Shown one piece after another: positions 18,889 through 28,130 of a stretch of DNA of 64,000 nt. Source of the stretch: Ruegeria sp. ANG-R (GTDB lineage Bacteria; Pseudomonadota; Alphaproteobacteria; Rhodobacterales; Rhodobacteraceae); assembly GCF_000813985.1 (NCBI RefSeq), contig NZ_JWLJ01000001.1:360453-424452 (forward strand), given 5' to 3'. The notes beneath the pieces were generated by a model, which worked only from the letters and a program-made list of their open reading frames with translations, was not told the origin of the DNA and searched no databases. Position numbers and translations under genes: made by a program. Position 1 is the first letter of the stretch, and each line of letters opens with the position of its first letter.

Positions 18889-19794
18889 TCATGGCCGGTT
18901 CACAACAAAATCCGGCATGATTCCCGCGCGTTCGATTGCTGTTTCAAAATCGTGCCCTGCAAAAAAACCATAACCTGACACCAGCGCCGAGGCGATGCCG
19001 GCAACACGTGCGCCCAGGATGTCCGTGTGAAGGCTGTCACCAACCATGAGCACACGCGATTTGTCGATGGAGCCGAGACGCTCAAAAGCCAGTTCAAAGA
19101 TGTTGCCAAAAGGCTTGCCGAAAAAATCAGGCGCCACTCCCGTCCGATCGGCAAGGCGGTGTGCGAAAAGGCCGGGTTCACTCGAAAACCCGCGTTCACG
19201 CGGCGCGACAATGTCAGGATTGCCGACAAGCACCGGGCGCGGGCGTTTCAGCAGAGCGGCTTCCAATAGGGACTGGCGTGTCTCGGTCCAGGCGGCGGAG
19301 CCGATCATCAAAAAACCATCTACGGCGTCATAGGGTGCAGGGTTTTCCTCAAGATAGGTCAGGTTCAGGCCCTCAAGGTCGCGAAGACCGGCGCTGGGCG
19401 TCGCCATCAACCCCCAGTGCTGCCCGCGCTGGCCGTTCAGCCCCGCCAGCAAGGTGGCGCGACTGGTAATGACGTCTTCGGCTGCAAAGTCATAACCAAG
19501 CCTTGTGTATTTCTCCACAAGCGCGGCATGGGGAAAACCTGCTGCATTCGAGACGACCAGAACACGCTTGCCCATGGCCTTCAGCGTTCTGATCCGCCCC
19601 GCTGTACCGGGAATGGCGGTCTCGCCAATGTTGAGAACACCGAAGGCATCGAGGAGGAACACGTCGAAGTCTTCAGCAACATCTTCCAGGGTGTCGACCT
19701 GACGATAGTGTTGTTCCGCCGGTTCGGTTGCTGGAAGCCGGTGGCGGACGGCTTCGTACGCGTTGAACGCCTCTTGGGTGGAGAAGCCAGTCAA
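18889..19794 (-). CDS. HAD superfamily class IIA hydrolase, last gene of phosphonate-type transport operon
   Basis: 301 residues from a TTG at 19794 that overlaps the upstream phnE stop (TTGA), a coupled start. The open frame reaches 30 codons further but only through the phnE coding region. Motif I is DAFGVL: the nucleophile Asp (D49) is present, but the second Asp of the usual D-x-D is Phe. Motif II is VLVVSNAAG, the Lys is in FFGKPFGN and motif IV is VGDSLHTD, all typical of the NagD-like class IIA fold. Members with DxW/F-G in motif I form a separate group (I recall TIGR01459). Location at the end of a PhnCDE operon suggests it acts on an imported phosphonate or phosphate ester, or on its breakdown product (inference). 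Confidence 0.85.
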   Translation of the reverse strand: MTGFSTQEAFNAYEAVRHRLPATEPAEQHYRQVDTLEDVAEDFDVFLLDAFGVLNIGETAIPGTAGRIRTLKAMGKRVLVVSNAAGFPHAALVEKYTRLGYDFAAEDVITSRATLLAGLNGQRGQHWGLMATPSAGLRDLEGLNLTYLEENPAPYDAVDGFLMIGSAAWTETRQSLLEAALLKRPRPVLVGNPDIVAPRERGFSSEPGLFAHRLADRTGVAPDFFGKPFGNIFELAFERLGSIDKSRVLMVGDSLHTDILGARVAGIASALVSGYGFFAGHDFETAIERAGIMPDFVVNRP

Positions 19795-20606
19795 ATGATC
19801 GCCCCCCTGACCTTGGCCGAAACCCATTCGCTGATCATGACTGCAGCAAGGATGACAATCAGGATCAGGCTGACCTGAGGCCACGCCAAAACGTTCAGCG
19901 ATGCCGACAATTGCAGCCCGATACCACCGGCACCAACCAGTCCCAGAACCGTGGACTCGCGAATGTTGATGTCCCAGCGGAAGACGGCAATACCTGCAAA
20001 GGCTGGGAGGATCTGCGGAACAATCCCGTACGCCATGATCTGCCAGCGCGATGCGCCGGTGGCTGTGATCGCTTCGACCTGAGTGTGATCGATTTCCTCA
20101 ATCGCTTCATAGAGAAGTTTGGCGCAAAACCCGATCGAGCGAATGGCGATGGCGATGACGCCTGCGAAAACCCCGGGGCCGATGATCGCAATCAGCAAAA
20201 GCGCCCAGATCAACGAGTTGATTGAGCGGGTCGAGACGATAATCAAAAGTGCGATGGGTCGAATGAACAGGGCCGATGGTGTGGTATTTCGCGCCGCCAG
20301 AAATGCCACCGGCACGGCCAGGAACAGGGCGATGATCGTGCCAAGGGTGGCGATGTTCAGCGTGTCCCAGATCGGACGGCCCAGCTGCGTGATATAGTCC
20401 CATTTCGGAGGTGTCGCGCGGGTCCAGATATCGTTGGCGATGCGGGGGGCGTCCCAGACAAAGAACCATGTCGTGGACTCCGAGATGATTTGCCAGCAGT
20501 AGACGAAGACCGCCACGCCCAAAAGCCAGCCGAACCAGCGAACCAGGCTTTGACCCGTCGTACGTCTGCGCCAGATCTGCGCACCTTCATGTTCAACAAC
20601 AGGCAT
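19791..20606 (-). CDS. phnE: Phosphonate-type ABC transporter permease (second PhnE)
   Basis: 271 residues, inner membrane. Several hydrophobic segments, and a conserved permease loop near residues 180-215 (EAITATGASRWQIMAYGIVPQ) that contacts the ATPase, followed by [17 protein letters not shown], the PhnE signature. The start overlaps the previous gene's stop (TAATG) and its own stop overlaps the TTG of the HAD gene, so all three are translationally coupled. It pairs with the other PhnE copy to form a heterodimeric channel, a common layout for PhnCDE1E2 systems. Confidence 0.92.
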   Translation of the reverse strand: MPVVEHEGAQIWRRRTTGQSLVRWFGWLLGVAVFVYCWQIISESTTWFFVWDAPRIANDIWTRATPPKWDYITQLGRPIWDTLNIATLGTIIALFLAVPVAFLAARNTTPSALFIRPIALLIIVSTRSINSLIWALLLIAIIGPGVFAGVIAIAIRSIGFCAKLLYEAIEEIDHTQVEAITATGASRWQIMAYGIVPQILPAFAGIAVFRWDINIRESTVLGLVGAGGIGLQLSASLNVLAWPQVSLILIVILAAVMISEWVSAKVRGAII

Positions 20607-21421
20607 TACTGAACCCTCGCGCGGATAATTCCCGAGAGATATTCAAGCGCCATGACGATCCCGATGATGAGGATCAGTATGGCGGCTGCAGTATCGTACT
20701 CGTAGCGGTCAAACGCGGTATTCAGCGTGGCTCCGATGCCACCGGCACCAACCAGCCCAAGGATTGCGCTTTCGCGAAAGTTGATATCGATCCGGTACAT
20801 AGATAGCCCGACCAGACGCGGCATCACCTGTGGCTGCACACCGTAGTTGACCCATTGCGTCCAGCGCGCACCAGAGGCCCTGATCGCCTCGGCCTGTACT
20901 TTGTCCATGGCTTCGATATCCTCGGCCAGAAGCTTCGACAGGAACCCGATGGTGGCAAAGGACAGTGTCAGGAACCCTGCCAAGGGTCCAAAGCCAAAGA
21001 TGGCCACCAGAAGGATGGCGACGATGATCTCTTGCAGGGCGCGACTGATGGCAACGATCCCCCGGCAGATCACATAAACCGGGAGAGGCGCGATGTTGCG
21101 CGCCGCGCCCAACCCGATCGGAATCGATATCAGGATGCCGACGACCGAGGCCGCGACGGTCATTACGATGCTTTCCATCAGGCCGCTCCAGATATCGCTC
21201 CAGCGCGATATGAAATCCGGGCTGGTGAAGGCAAGGACGAATGCCCAGCCGCGATCCAACCCTTCATAAACCCGGCCCCAATCCACTTCGATGGTCATGT
21301 AGGCCGCGATCAGATAGGCGATAAAACCAACGATCAGGGTCCAGCGGAGCAATGCGTTCTTGACGAAGGCGGGTTTGCGCCAGCCTTTGCCAAGCAGGTC
21401 ATCAAGTTCAGGGTGGCTCAT
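20606..21421 (-). CDS. phnE: Phosphonate-type ABC transporter permease (first PhnE)
   Basis: 271 residues, the same length as the downstream copy but clearly diverged. Has an N-terminal membrane segment, the ATPase-contact loop ([21 protein letters not shown]) and the PhnE signature [17 protein letters not shown]. The start overlaps the phnC stop as ATGA (21418-21421). Together with the second PhnE it forms the membrane pore through which the PhnD ligand passes. Confidence 0.92.
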   Translation of the reverse strand: MSHPELDDLLGKGWRKPAFVKNALLRWTLIVGFIAYLIAAYMTIEVDWGRVYEGLDRGWAFVLAFTSPDFISRWSDIWSGLMESIVMTVAASVVGILISIPIGLGAARNIAPLPVYVICRGIVAISRALQEIIVAILLVAIFGFGPLAGFLTLSFATIGFLSKLLAEDIEAMDKVQAEAIRASGARWTQWVNYGVQPQVMPRLVGLSMYRIDINFRESAILGLVGAGGIGATLNTAFDRYEYDTAAAILILIIGIVMALEYLSGIIRARVQ

Positions 21422-22212
21422 TCTGCGGCCTCGATTTCTTCGTCGTCATCGACTTTCTCGATGGTCGCTTCCCAATCTTCTTCACCATAGATTTCGGTCA
21501 ACTTGTCGGGGGTAAGACCCGAGGGGAGGCCATCAAAGACGATCTCGCCAAAGCGAAGGCCAACGACGCGGGGCACGAACATTTGTGCCAGCGCCACGTC
21601 ATGAATGTTTATGATCGCCGCCAGCCCGCGTTCCTGACAGAGCTCGGTAATCAATCGCATGATCTGACGGCTGGTTTTGGGGTCGAGCGAGGCGGTCGGC
21701 TCGTCTACCAGCAAAAGCTTGGGGTTCTGGATCAGCGCGCGGCAGATGCCAACCCGCTGGCGCTGACCGCCAGACAACTCGTCGGCACGTTTGTCGGCCA
21801 TATGCAGCAGTCCCACGCGATCAAGCAGGCGGAAGGCTTCGTCCACGTCGGATTGAGGGTAGCGCCGCAGGAAGCTGCGCCAGAACCCAACATATCCCAA
21901 CCGTCCCGACAGGACGTTTTCCATAACCGTCAGGCGCTCGACCAGCGCGTATTCCTGAAAGATCATCCCCATCTCGCGACGTGCTTTCCGCAACGCGCCC
22001 GAGCCGAGTTTTACCAAATCCACACCATCCAGAAGAACTTCGCCGCTTGTGGGTTCAACCAAACGGTTAATGCAGCGGATCATTGTGGATTTGCCCGCGC
22101 CGGAAGGTCCGATCAGCGCAAGAACCTGGCCCTTGGGGACATCCAGATCAATCGCCTTAAGCGCCTGATCTCCGGTTTTATAAGTCTTTGTAAGCTTTTG
22201 AAGCCGCAGCAT
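21418..22212 (-). CDS. phnC: Phosphonate-type ABC transporter ATP-binding protein PhnC
   Basis: 264 residues. Walker [10 protein letters not shown], signature LSGGQRQRV and Walker [13 protein letters not shown] are all present, and the length fits PhnC. The C-terminus carries a short acidic tail (about 20 residues rich in Glu and Asp), which is longer than usual. It lies 59 bases after phnD, with a strong stem-loop in the gap, and overlaps phnE by four bases. It powers uptake from the cytoplasmic face of the PhnE pore. Confidence 0.93.
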   Translation of the reverse strand: MLRLQKLTKTYKTGDQALKAIDLDVPKGQVLALIGPSGAGKSTMIRCINRLVEPTSGEVLLDGVDLVKLGSGALRKARREMGMIFQEYALVERLTVMENVLSGRLGYVGFWRSFLRRYPQSDVDEAFRLLDRVGLLHMADKRADELSGGQRQRVGICRALIQNPKLLLVDEPTASLDPKTSRQIMRLITELCQERGLAAIINIHDVALAQMFVPRVVGLRFGEIVFDGLPSGLTPDKLTEIYGEEDWEATIEKVDDDEEIEAAE

Positions 22213-22236
22213 ATAGTGCCCCTGGTTCGGGTGGTA

Positions 22237-22256
22237 GCGGGCCCCGCAGGGCCCGC
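22237..22256 (-). promoter_or_regulatory. Perfect stem-loop between phnD and phnC
   Basis: Inverted repeat GCGGGCCC / GGGCCCGC with a 4-base loop, in the 59-base gap between binding protein and ATPase genes. There is no U tract, so it is unlikely to be a full terminator. Such hairpins often protect the 3' end of the binding-protein message or slow readthrough, so that more binding protein than permease is made. Confidence 0.7.
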
Positions 22257-22271
22257 CGGAATCGTATCTTG

Positions 22272-23246
22272 TTACTGGCAGGCGTAAGAAACGCCGTTGG
22301 CTGCGTCGATCTTGCGGATCACGTCCCAGAATTCCTGATAGGTCATCTCAAGGAACTGACCCTCATTCGATTTCGAGAACTCAGCCTCAAGCGTCGTGCC
22401 GTCCCAGTCGAAGTTGAAAAACGCGTTGCGGATTTTCTCCTGCAATTCAGGTTTCAGGTTGTACACGGTGCCAAAACCCGTCGTGGGGAATGTCTGTGAC
22501 TTGTAGATCGTGACAACATCATCTTCGCCGATCACGTCGCGCAATATCATCCGCGACTTGACCGAGTTCGCGATCGAGGCCGCCAGATAGTCCTTGTTGG
22601 CAACGCCAAGGATCGAGTTGTCGTGCTTGCCCGAATAAACCGGCTCAAAGTCGCGTTCGGGCAGCAGATCAAAGTCACTTTTCAGAATGGCGGACGGCGC
22701 CTTGAAGCCCGAATTCGATGTCGGTGACGTAAAGGCCAGTTGTTTGCCCTTGATGTCCTCGACCTTTTCGATGCCCGAACCGGGATAAGTTATGATCTCC
22801 ATCTCGTATCCGAAATTGCCGTCCTTCGAAGCCATGATCGTGAAGGGCCGGAAACCGGCGCAGTTCACCGCCAGCGGGTTAGAGCCGGTGTTGAACCCTG
22901 CAATATGCAAACGTCCCGAGCGCATCGCCTCAATTTGAGCGGCGTTATTCTGAACCGGGAAGAAGACAACATCCTTACCGGTTTCGGCTTTCAAATGATC
23001 AAGAAAGTCTGACCAAGCGGTTTTGTAAACGGCGGGGTCTTCAACCGGAGTATAGGCGAAGATCAGCGTGTCGGGATCAATCTGTTCGGAAGGATCGGTA
23101 GGGATGTCCGCGATCAGGTCGCCATCGGCGTCGCAGAAGCGTTCGTCCAGATCGCCGCGCGGGCAGTCTTGTGCCGATGCCGTTCCCGATAGCGACAGCA
23201 GCGCGATTGCGGATGCCCCGATCAGTAATTTGATGTCGAAATTCAT
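22272..23246 (-). CDS. phnD: Phosphonate/phosphate-ester ABC transporter substrate-binding protein PhnD
   Basis: 324 residues from the ATG at 23246, which has GGGAGGA four bases upstream and opens a clean signal peptide ([10 protein letters not shown]...ASAQ). The upstream 34 codons of open frame overlap the regulator-phnD gap and are excluded. The mature protein has the PhnD-like fold pattern: [47 protein letters not shown] and a helical C-terminus. An N-terminal loop with alternating acids (D39, D41, D43, D47) resembles a calcium site. It would capture the substrate in the periplasm. The ligand could be a phosphonate, phosphite or small phosphate ester; sequence alone does not decide. Confidence 0.9.
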   Translation of the reverse strand: MNFDIKLLIGASAIALLSLSGTASAQDCPRGDLDERFCDADGDLIADIPTDPSEQIDPDTLIFAYTPVEDPAVYKTAWSDFLDHLKAETGKDVVFFPVQNNAAQIEAMRSGRLHIAGFNTGSNPLAVNCAGFRPFTIMASKDGNFGYEMEIITYPGSGIEKVEDIKGKQLAFTSPTSNSGFKAPSAILKSDFDLLPERDFEPVYSGKHDNSILGVANKDYLAASIANSVKSRMILRDVIGEDDVVTIYKSQTFPTTGFGTVYNLKPELQEKIRNAFFNFDWDGTTLEAEFSKSNEGQFLEMTYQEFWDVIRKIDAANGVSYACQ

Positions 23247-23259
23247 GCTTTCCTCCCAG

Positions 23260-24114
23260 TCATGCGTGGCTTTTATGTCCACGGTTTGTCGTTCGTTGTA
23301 AGGGTTGTTCAGCGACAAGGATCTCGACCCCGGCGCTGTTGATCGCACTCAGTAAATCCTCCGTTGGCTTGTTGTCTGTTACGATGGAATCCAGTTCGTC
23401 AAGATCGCCCACATGCGACAAACCTTTGCGGCCAAACTTCCCGGAATCAACCAGAAGATGTCGTTTTGCGGCGCGTGCCAGCATCATCCGCTTTACGGCC
23501 GCAAAGCCGCGCACTGTTTCTGAGGGCCCCTCTGCCGAGAAACCGGACGACCCGATTATGCAGCGATCGACATTGAAGCGGGACAGGAATTCCAGTGTCT
23601 CTGTCCCGATGGTCGCAGATTCCGTCGCCAGATATTCGCCCGGGCACAGAATGACCTCGGCGGGTGTGTGGCCAAGCGTCATGGCGACCGGAACCGAGTT
23701 CGTAATGACCGTGCAATGGGTGCCCCGGTAAGCCAGCATTCGAGACATCTCGATCGTGGTCGATCCGGAATCGATCATCACTGTCTCGCCTTCCTGAATC
23801 AGCTCGGCTGCGCTTTTGCCAATCTTTTCACGCTCTTCAAGGCGGGCGTTGGTGCGCTCGTCCAGGCTTGGATAGCGCCCTTGGGTCGGGGCGGACGCGC
23901 CACCATGCGCGCGGGAAATAAGGCCGTCATCAGCAAGGGCGTCAAAATCTCGGCGAACTGTTTCCGCCGAGACGTTGAACCGCTGCGCCAGTTCGCTGAT
24001 CCGGACGTGGGGACGAAGTTTCAACTCCAGCAGAATCTCACGACGGCGGTCGGATTTCTTTACCCGACCTTGGCCCTCTCTGGCCTCAGTACCGCGCGTT
24101 TCCGTTCTGGACAT
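23260..24114 (-). CDS. DeoR/GlpR family transcriptional regulator
   Basis: 284 residues from the ATG at 24114; a longer open frame to 24357 lacks family similarity in its first 80 codons and would overlap the Nudix gene start. Residues about 20-75 form the DeoR helix-turn-helix (ISELAQRFNVSAETVRRDF), and the rest is the sugar-phosphate-sensing domain (MIDSGSTTIEMSRML, VITNS, LLVDSGKFG). Members usually respond to phosphorylated sugars or glycerol phosphate, which fits a phosphate-ester transporter. It ends 13 bases before phnD and is probably the first gene of that operon. A 23-base perfect dyad 50 bases upstream of its start is the likely operator. Confidence 0.9.
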   Translation of the reverse strand: MSRTETRGTEAREGQGRVKKSDRRREILLELKLRPHVRISELAQRFNVSAETVRRDFDALADDGLISRAHGGASAPTQGRYPSLDERTNARLEEREKIGKSAAELIQEGETVMIDSGSTTIEMSRMLAYRGTHCTVITNSVPVAMTLGHTPAEVILCPGEYLATESATIGTETLEFLSRFNVDRCIIGSSGFSAEGPSETVRGFAAVKRMMLARAAKRHLLVDSGKFGRKGLSHVGDLDELDSIVTDNKPTEDLLSAINSAGVEILVAEQPLQRTTNRGHKSHA

Positions 24115-24163
24115 CTGGAAATCCGACTCAGTTTCAAACTCACTTTTGTGGTGTTTCGGGCGT

Positions 24164-24186
24164 TTTGCAACAATTTCTGTTGCAAA
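24164..24186. promoter_or_regulatory. Perfect 9-bp inverted repeat, candidate DeoR operator
   Basis: Arms TTTGCAACA and TGTTGCAAA are separated by 5 bases, in the 241-base gap between the divergent deoR-phn operon and the Nudix-transporter genes. The position close to the deoR start and the symmetry suit autoregulation; control of the divergent genes is possible. Function is inferred from position and symmetry only. Confidence 0.6.
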
Positions 24187-24355
24187 GTCCTCGATTCGTT
24201 GTGAGAATTCAAAGGACTCTACCCGTTTGGGGACGCAGAATACGGAATGTACCAGCCTATCATTTTCAGAAAGCCGGTCAGATGAGCTTCTTTGAGAGCC
24301 GACTGTTGATGATTGTATGCGCTGTCCGCTCGGCATCGTGGCATTGGAGAAGTGC

Positions 24356-24820
24356 ATGAGCGAAAACGAGACCGCAGATCAGATAGCAGCGCTTCCCATG
24401 CGTTGGGACAAATCCAACAAGCTACGTATTCTTATGGTCACTTCTCGCGACCGGGGCCGGTGGGTCATTCCCAAAGGTTGGCTGATGGACGGTAAGAAAC
24501 CTTGGCACGCCGCGGAAATCGAAGCGCTGGAAGAGGCTGGCGCGGTCGGCTTCATTTCCAAGAAGTCAATCGGGCGCTTTCACTATGACAAACGATACGA
24601 AGGAAAAAGCAGCGTTCATTGCCGCGTGACGCTTTATCCGTTGATTGTGGAAAAGCTCAAACGCCGCTGGAAGGAACGTGACCAGCGCAAACGTCACTGG
24701 TTCTCACCTGCCAAGGCCGCAAGGCTCGTGGAAGAAGAAGAACTGTCGCGTTTGCTGAGGGGGTTGTCAGACAATCAAGAAACTTTGGCGGTTATCGAGA
24801 AGTTGCGAAAGGCCGCATGA
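24356..24820 (+). CDS. Nudix hydrolase (diphosphoinositol-polyphosphatase-like)
   Basis: 154 residues from the ATG at 24356, which has GGAGAAG just upstream; the frame extends 13 codons further without a ribosome site. The Nudix motif is at residues 46-66 (GKKPWHAAEIEALEEAG), preceded by WVIPKGW as in the DIPP-like group. The Arg of the usual R-E pair is Ile55, while the metal-binding Glu residues (E56, E59, E60) remain. The family splits nucleoside or inositol diphosphates in the cytoplasm. It starts a plus-strand run with the binding-protein transporter downstream (59-base gap) and is divergent from the deoR-phn operon. Confidence 0.88.
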   Translation: MSENETADQIAALPMRWDKSNKLRILMVTSRDRGRWVIPKGWLMDGKKPWHAAEIEALEEAGAVGFISKKSIGRFHYDKRYEGKSSVHCRVTLYPLIVEKLKRRWKERDQRKRHWFSPAKAARLVEEEELSRLLRGLSDNQETLAVIEKLRKAA

Positions 24821-24879
24821 GGAAGGGCATAGAAGAACCGGGAAATCCGGATGCAGCGAACATATAGGGAGAAGAGACA

Positions 24880-25905
24880 ATGAAGAAGTTTACATCCACG
24901 GCGTTGGGATCGCTTGTTGCCCTTGCGGCATCCATGTCAGCGGCACAAGCGGACAAGCTGACGCTTTATTGCTCGGCGCAGGAAGACTGGTGTCAGCTTA
25001 TGGCGCGCAGCTTTGAGGATGCGACCGGCATTGACGTCAATATGACGCGTAAGTCTTCGGGTGAAACCTTTGCTCAGATCCGCGCCGAAAGCTCGAATCC
25101 GAAAGGCGACGTCTGGTGGGGTGGCACAGGCGACCCGCATCTGCAGGCTGCAGAAGAGGGCCTGACGATGGAATATGTCTCGCCGATGCGCGATCAGCTC
25201 CATGACTGGGCGATTTCTCAGGCGGAAAGTGCGGATAACAGAACCATCGGTATCTATTCCGGTGCGCTTGGTTACGGCTACAATGCCGATCTTCTTGCCG
25301 CCAATAACCTGCCCGAACCGGCTTGCTGGAAGGATCTTCTGAAGCCCGAATACAAGGGCCATGTTCAGATGGCCAACCCGAACTCGTCGGGGACGGCTTA
25401 CACGACGCTGGCCTCGATGGTGCAGATTTTCGGCGAGGATGAAGGCTTTGACTTCATGAAAGGGCTGCATTCGAATATCAACCAGTACACCAAGTCGGGC
25501 TCGGCCCCGATCAAGGCCGCCGGTCGTGGTGAGAATACGATCGGTATCGTATTCATGCATGACGCGGTAAAGCAGGCCGTGTCAGGTTTCCCGATCAAAG
25601 TCGTCGCCCCCTGCGAGGGAACCGGGTACGAGATCGGTTCGATGTCGATCATCGAAGGCGCTCGTAACGAAGAAGAAGCCAAGAAGTTCTATGACTGGGC
25701 CTTGTCGCCCGAGGCACAGAACCTTGCCCTTCAGGTCAATGCGTTTCAGGTGCCGTCCAACAAAGGTGCCGAGACATCGGAAAGCGCGCCGGACATGAGC
25801 CAGATCAAGCTGATTGATTATGACTTCAAGAAGTACGGCTCGTCGGACGAGCGGAAGCGCCTGCTACAGAAGTGGGATGAAGAGGTTTCGGTGCTGCCGC
25901 AGTAA
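24880..25905 (+). CDS. Periplasmic substrate-binding protein, AfuA/FbpA-like (probable sugar-phosphate binder)
   Basis: 341 residues with a signal peptide (to about residue 24, ...QADKL) and a ribosome site GGGAGAAGAG. The fold family is usually annotated as ferric-iron binding. The paired tyrosines that bind iron in FbpA are absent. Instead there is a His-Asp pair (H227, D228 in VFMHDA) and a Glu 23 residues later (E251 in GTGYEIG). As I recall, the Actinobacillus AfuA hexose-phosphate binder uses H205, D206 and E229, the same spacing. The downstream genes are a permease, an ATPase and a histidine phosphatase. I therefore favour a phosphorylated-sugar or related organophosphate ligand over iron. 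Confidence 0.8.
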   Translation: MKKFTSTALGSLVALAASMSAAQADKLTLYCSAQEDWCQLMARSFEDATGIDVNMTRKSSGETFAQIRAESSNPKGDVWWGGTGDPHLQAAEEGLTMEYVSPMRDQLHDWAISQAESADNRTIGIYSGALGYGYNADLLAANNLPEPACWKDLLKPEYKGHVQMANPNSSGTAYTTLASMVQIFGEDEGFDFMKGLHSNINQYTKSGSAPIKAAGRGENTIGIVFMHDAVKQAVSGFPIKVVAPCEGTGYEIGSMSIIEGARNEEEAKKFYDWALSPEAQNLALQVNAFQVPSNKGAETSESAPDMSQIKLIDYDFKKYGSSDERKRLLQKWDEEVSVLPQ

Positions 25906-28119
25906 ATGACTGAAAAGACGACAAAAGCGACCCATCCGGTTTTGGTCTTCTGGATCATCGCCGGGTGGGTCGGATTCTGCCTGCTGCCGTGGTACATGGT
26001 TGACGGTGGCCTGTGGTCGTTCGAGTGGCTGCTGGATGGCTACCCGTTCGACGAAGATTATGCTCCAGCGGCCTTTCTGATCGGGCAGGGCGAGAAGCTG
26101 TGGCTTGCGCCGCTGCTCATTGCACTTTTGCTGCCACTATTGGTGCTGAGACGCGCCAAATCCGATCCGCTCTATGCCCGCATTCTGATCCTGTCGGGGG
26201 CGCTTGGGTTCGGCTGGCTGATCGCGCAAGGGTTCAGCATCGGTATCCGAGGCTTTAACTTCGACTGGCTCGAAGCCCTGTTTGGCGAGCTTGAGGATCG
26301 ACAGTTTGGCATGGGCTATGGCGCGATGATCTGCGCGTCGAGTTTTCTTTTCTTGCTGACCCAGGGTGTCGCCGCGCGTGGGGCGATTAACGGAGACGTC
26401 TTCGTCGTCAGCGCCATCGGCGGTGTGATCACCATCGTTACTGCGTTTGTGTTCTTTCCCATCGCCAAGATGTTGTTCGCAGCTTTTGTGACAGAAGAAG
26501 GCGCATACTCCATCGCGGTGTTCTTCTCGAAATTCTTTGATGACCGGCTTTGGGGGCTGGGATGTTTCTGGGGTGCGCGATGCGGGGCGGCCTGGAACTC
26601 GCTATTCCTCGCCATTCTGGTCGGCTTCATCACCACGGCGCTTGGCTTGTGCTTTGCACTGGTCGTGACCCGCTCGGGCTTTCGGTACAAGCGCGCATTG
26701 CGCGCACTAACTGTTCTGCCGATCATCACGCCGCCATTTGTCATCGGCCTGGCGCTGATCCTTCTTTTTGGTCTTTCGGGTTCGGTCACGCAGTTCTTCG
26801 CTGAGTTGTTCGGCACACAACCCACGCGCTGGCTGTATGGAATGCCGGGTGTTCTGATCGCGCAGACGCTCGCCTTTACACCCATCGCGTTTCTTGTACT
26901 GATCGGAGTCGTGGAAGGGGTGTCTCCGTCAATGGAAGAGGCGGCCCAGACATTGCGCGCGAACAGATGGCAGACGTTCAAAACTGTGTCCTTGCCGCTG
27001 ATGCGTCCCGGCCTTGCCAATGCATTCCTTCTGGGCTTCATCGAAAGCATGGCCGATTTCGGCAACCCGCTTGTGCTGGGTGGCAATTTCGATGTGCTGT
27101 CGACCGAGATTTTCTTTGCCATCGTAGGCGCGCAATACGATCAGGGCCGTGCCGCGGTTCTGGCTATGGTGTTGTTGTTCTTCACGCTTTCTGCATTTTA
27201 CGCGCAGCGTGCCTGGTTGGGTAAAAAGAGCTACACCACTGTCACTGGCAAAGGGGACGCTGGCGTACATCCATTGATGCCAACCGGGCTTTCCATCCCG
27301 GTTCTGACGGTCGCCCTTGGTTGGGCCGCGTTCACTATCGTCGTCTATGCCATGATCGTTTACGGCAGCGTGGTTGAGCTGTGGGGGGTCAATAATTCCC
27401 TCACGTTCAAACACTACGTCACTGCCTTCTCGGTTCGGTTCGAAGCAGAGGGTATTCGCTGGACGGGGGCCGCATGGGACAGTTTCTGGACCACTATCAC
27501 CATCGCCGCAATCGCCGCTCCGTTGACGGCTGCCGTAGGGCTTGTGACGGCCTATCTTCTGACCAGACAGAGTTTCGCAGGTAAAGATGCCTTTGAGTTC
27601 GGCACCATGTTGTCCTTCGCTATCCCCGGTACGGTGATCGGCGTCAGCTACATTCTTGCCTTCAACGTGCCGCCGATTGAGATCACAGGCACGGGTGTTA
27701 TCCTTGTCGTCAGCTTCATCTTCCGCAACATGCCGGTAGGTGTCCGGGCAGGCATTGCAAGCATGTCGCAACTGGACCGCAGCTTGGACGAGTCCTCGCT
27801 GACACTGGGCGCTAATTCCTGGCAGACATTCCGGCGGATCATCCTGCCTCTGCTGCGCCCGGCAATTCTTGCCGCCCTTGTCTACAGTTTCGTGCGGGCC
27901 ATGACGGCGATTTCGGCAGTGATCTTTCTGGTCAGCGCGGAATATGACATGGCGACCAGCTATATCATTGGGCGGGTCGAGAATAATGACTATGGTCTCG
28001 CCATCGCCTATTCCACCACACTGATCTTTGTGATGCTGTCAGTTGTTGCCCTGATGCAGCTGATCGTGGGCCGGACCAAGATCGGGCGGCGAATGACACA
28101 GTCGCGGACCAATGTTTAG
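25906..28119 (+). CDS. Fused two-domain ABC transporter permease (AfuB/FbpB type)
   Basis: 737 residues, starting directly after the binding-protein stop. Two permease modules lie in one chain, each with an ATPase-contact loop: EAAQTLRANRWQTFKTVSLP near residue 345 and ESSLTLGANSWQTFRRIILP near residue 628. Many hydrophobic segments, including several in the first 220 residues ahead of the first module. The fused layout is usual for the ferric/AfuB class. It forms the inner-membrane channel for the substrate bound by the upstream protein. Confidence 0.92.
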   Translation: MTEKTTKATHPVLVFWIIAGWVGFCLLPWYMVDGGLWSFEWLLDGYPFDEDYAPAAFLIGQGEKLWLAPLLIALLLPLLVLRRAKSDPLYARILILSGALGFGWLIAQGFSIGIRGFNFDWLEALFGELEDRQFGMGYGAMICASSFLFLLTQGVAARGAINGDVFVVSAIGGVITIVTAFVFFPIAKMLFAAFVTEEGAYSIAVFFSKFFDDRLWGLGCFWGARCGAAWNSLFLAILVGFITTALGLCFALVVTRSGFRYKRALRALTVLPIITPPFVIGLALILLFGLSGSVTQFFAELFGTQPTRWLYGMPGVLIAQTLAFTPIAFLVLIGVVEGVSPSMEEAAQTLRANRWQTFKTVSLPLMRPGLANAFLLGFIESMADFGNPLVLGGNFDVLSTEIFFAIVGAQYDQGRAAVLAMVLLFFTLSAFYAQRAWLGKKSYTTVTGKGDAGVHPLMPTGLSIPVLTVALGWAAFTIVVYAMIVYGSVVELWGVNNSLTFKHYVTAFSVRFEAEGIRWTGAAWDSFWTTITIAAIAAPLTAAVGLVTAYLLTRQSFAGKDAFEFGTMLSFAIPGTVIGVSYILAFNVPPIEITGTGVILVVSFIFRNMPVGVRAGIASMSQLDRSLDESSLTLGANSWQTFRRIILPLLRPAILAALVYSFVRAMTAISAVIFLVSAEYDMATSYIIGRVENNDYGLAIAYSTTLIFVMLSVVALMQLIVGRTKIGRRMTQSRTNV

Positions 28120-28130
28120 GAGAGTTTGAC

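Noticed and set aside
24880..25905. Ferric-iron uptake as function of the binding protein
   Set aside because: No paired Tyr iron ligands; His-Asp and Glu spacing and the operon phosphatase fit an organophosphate ligand better.
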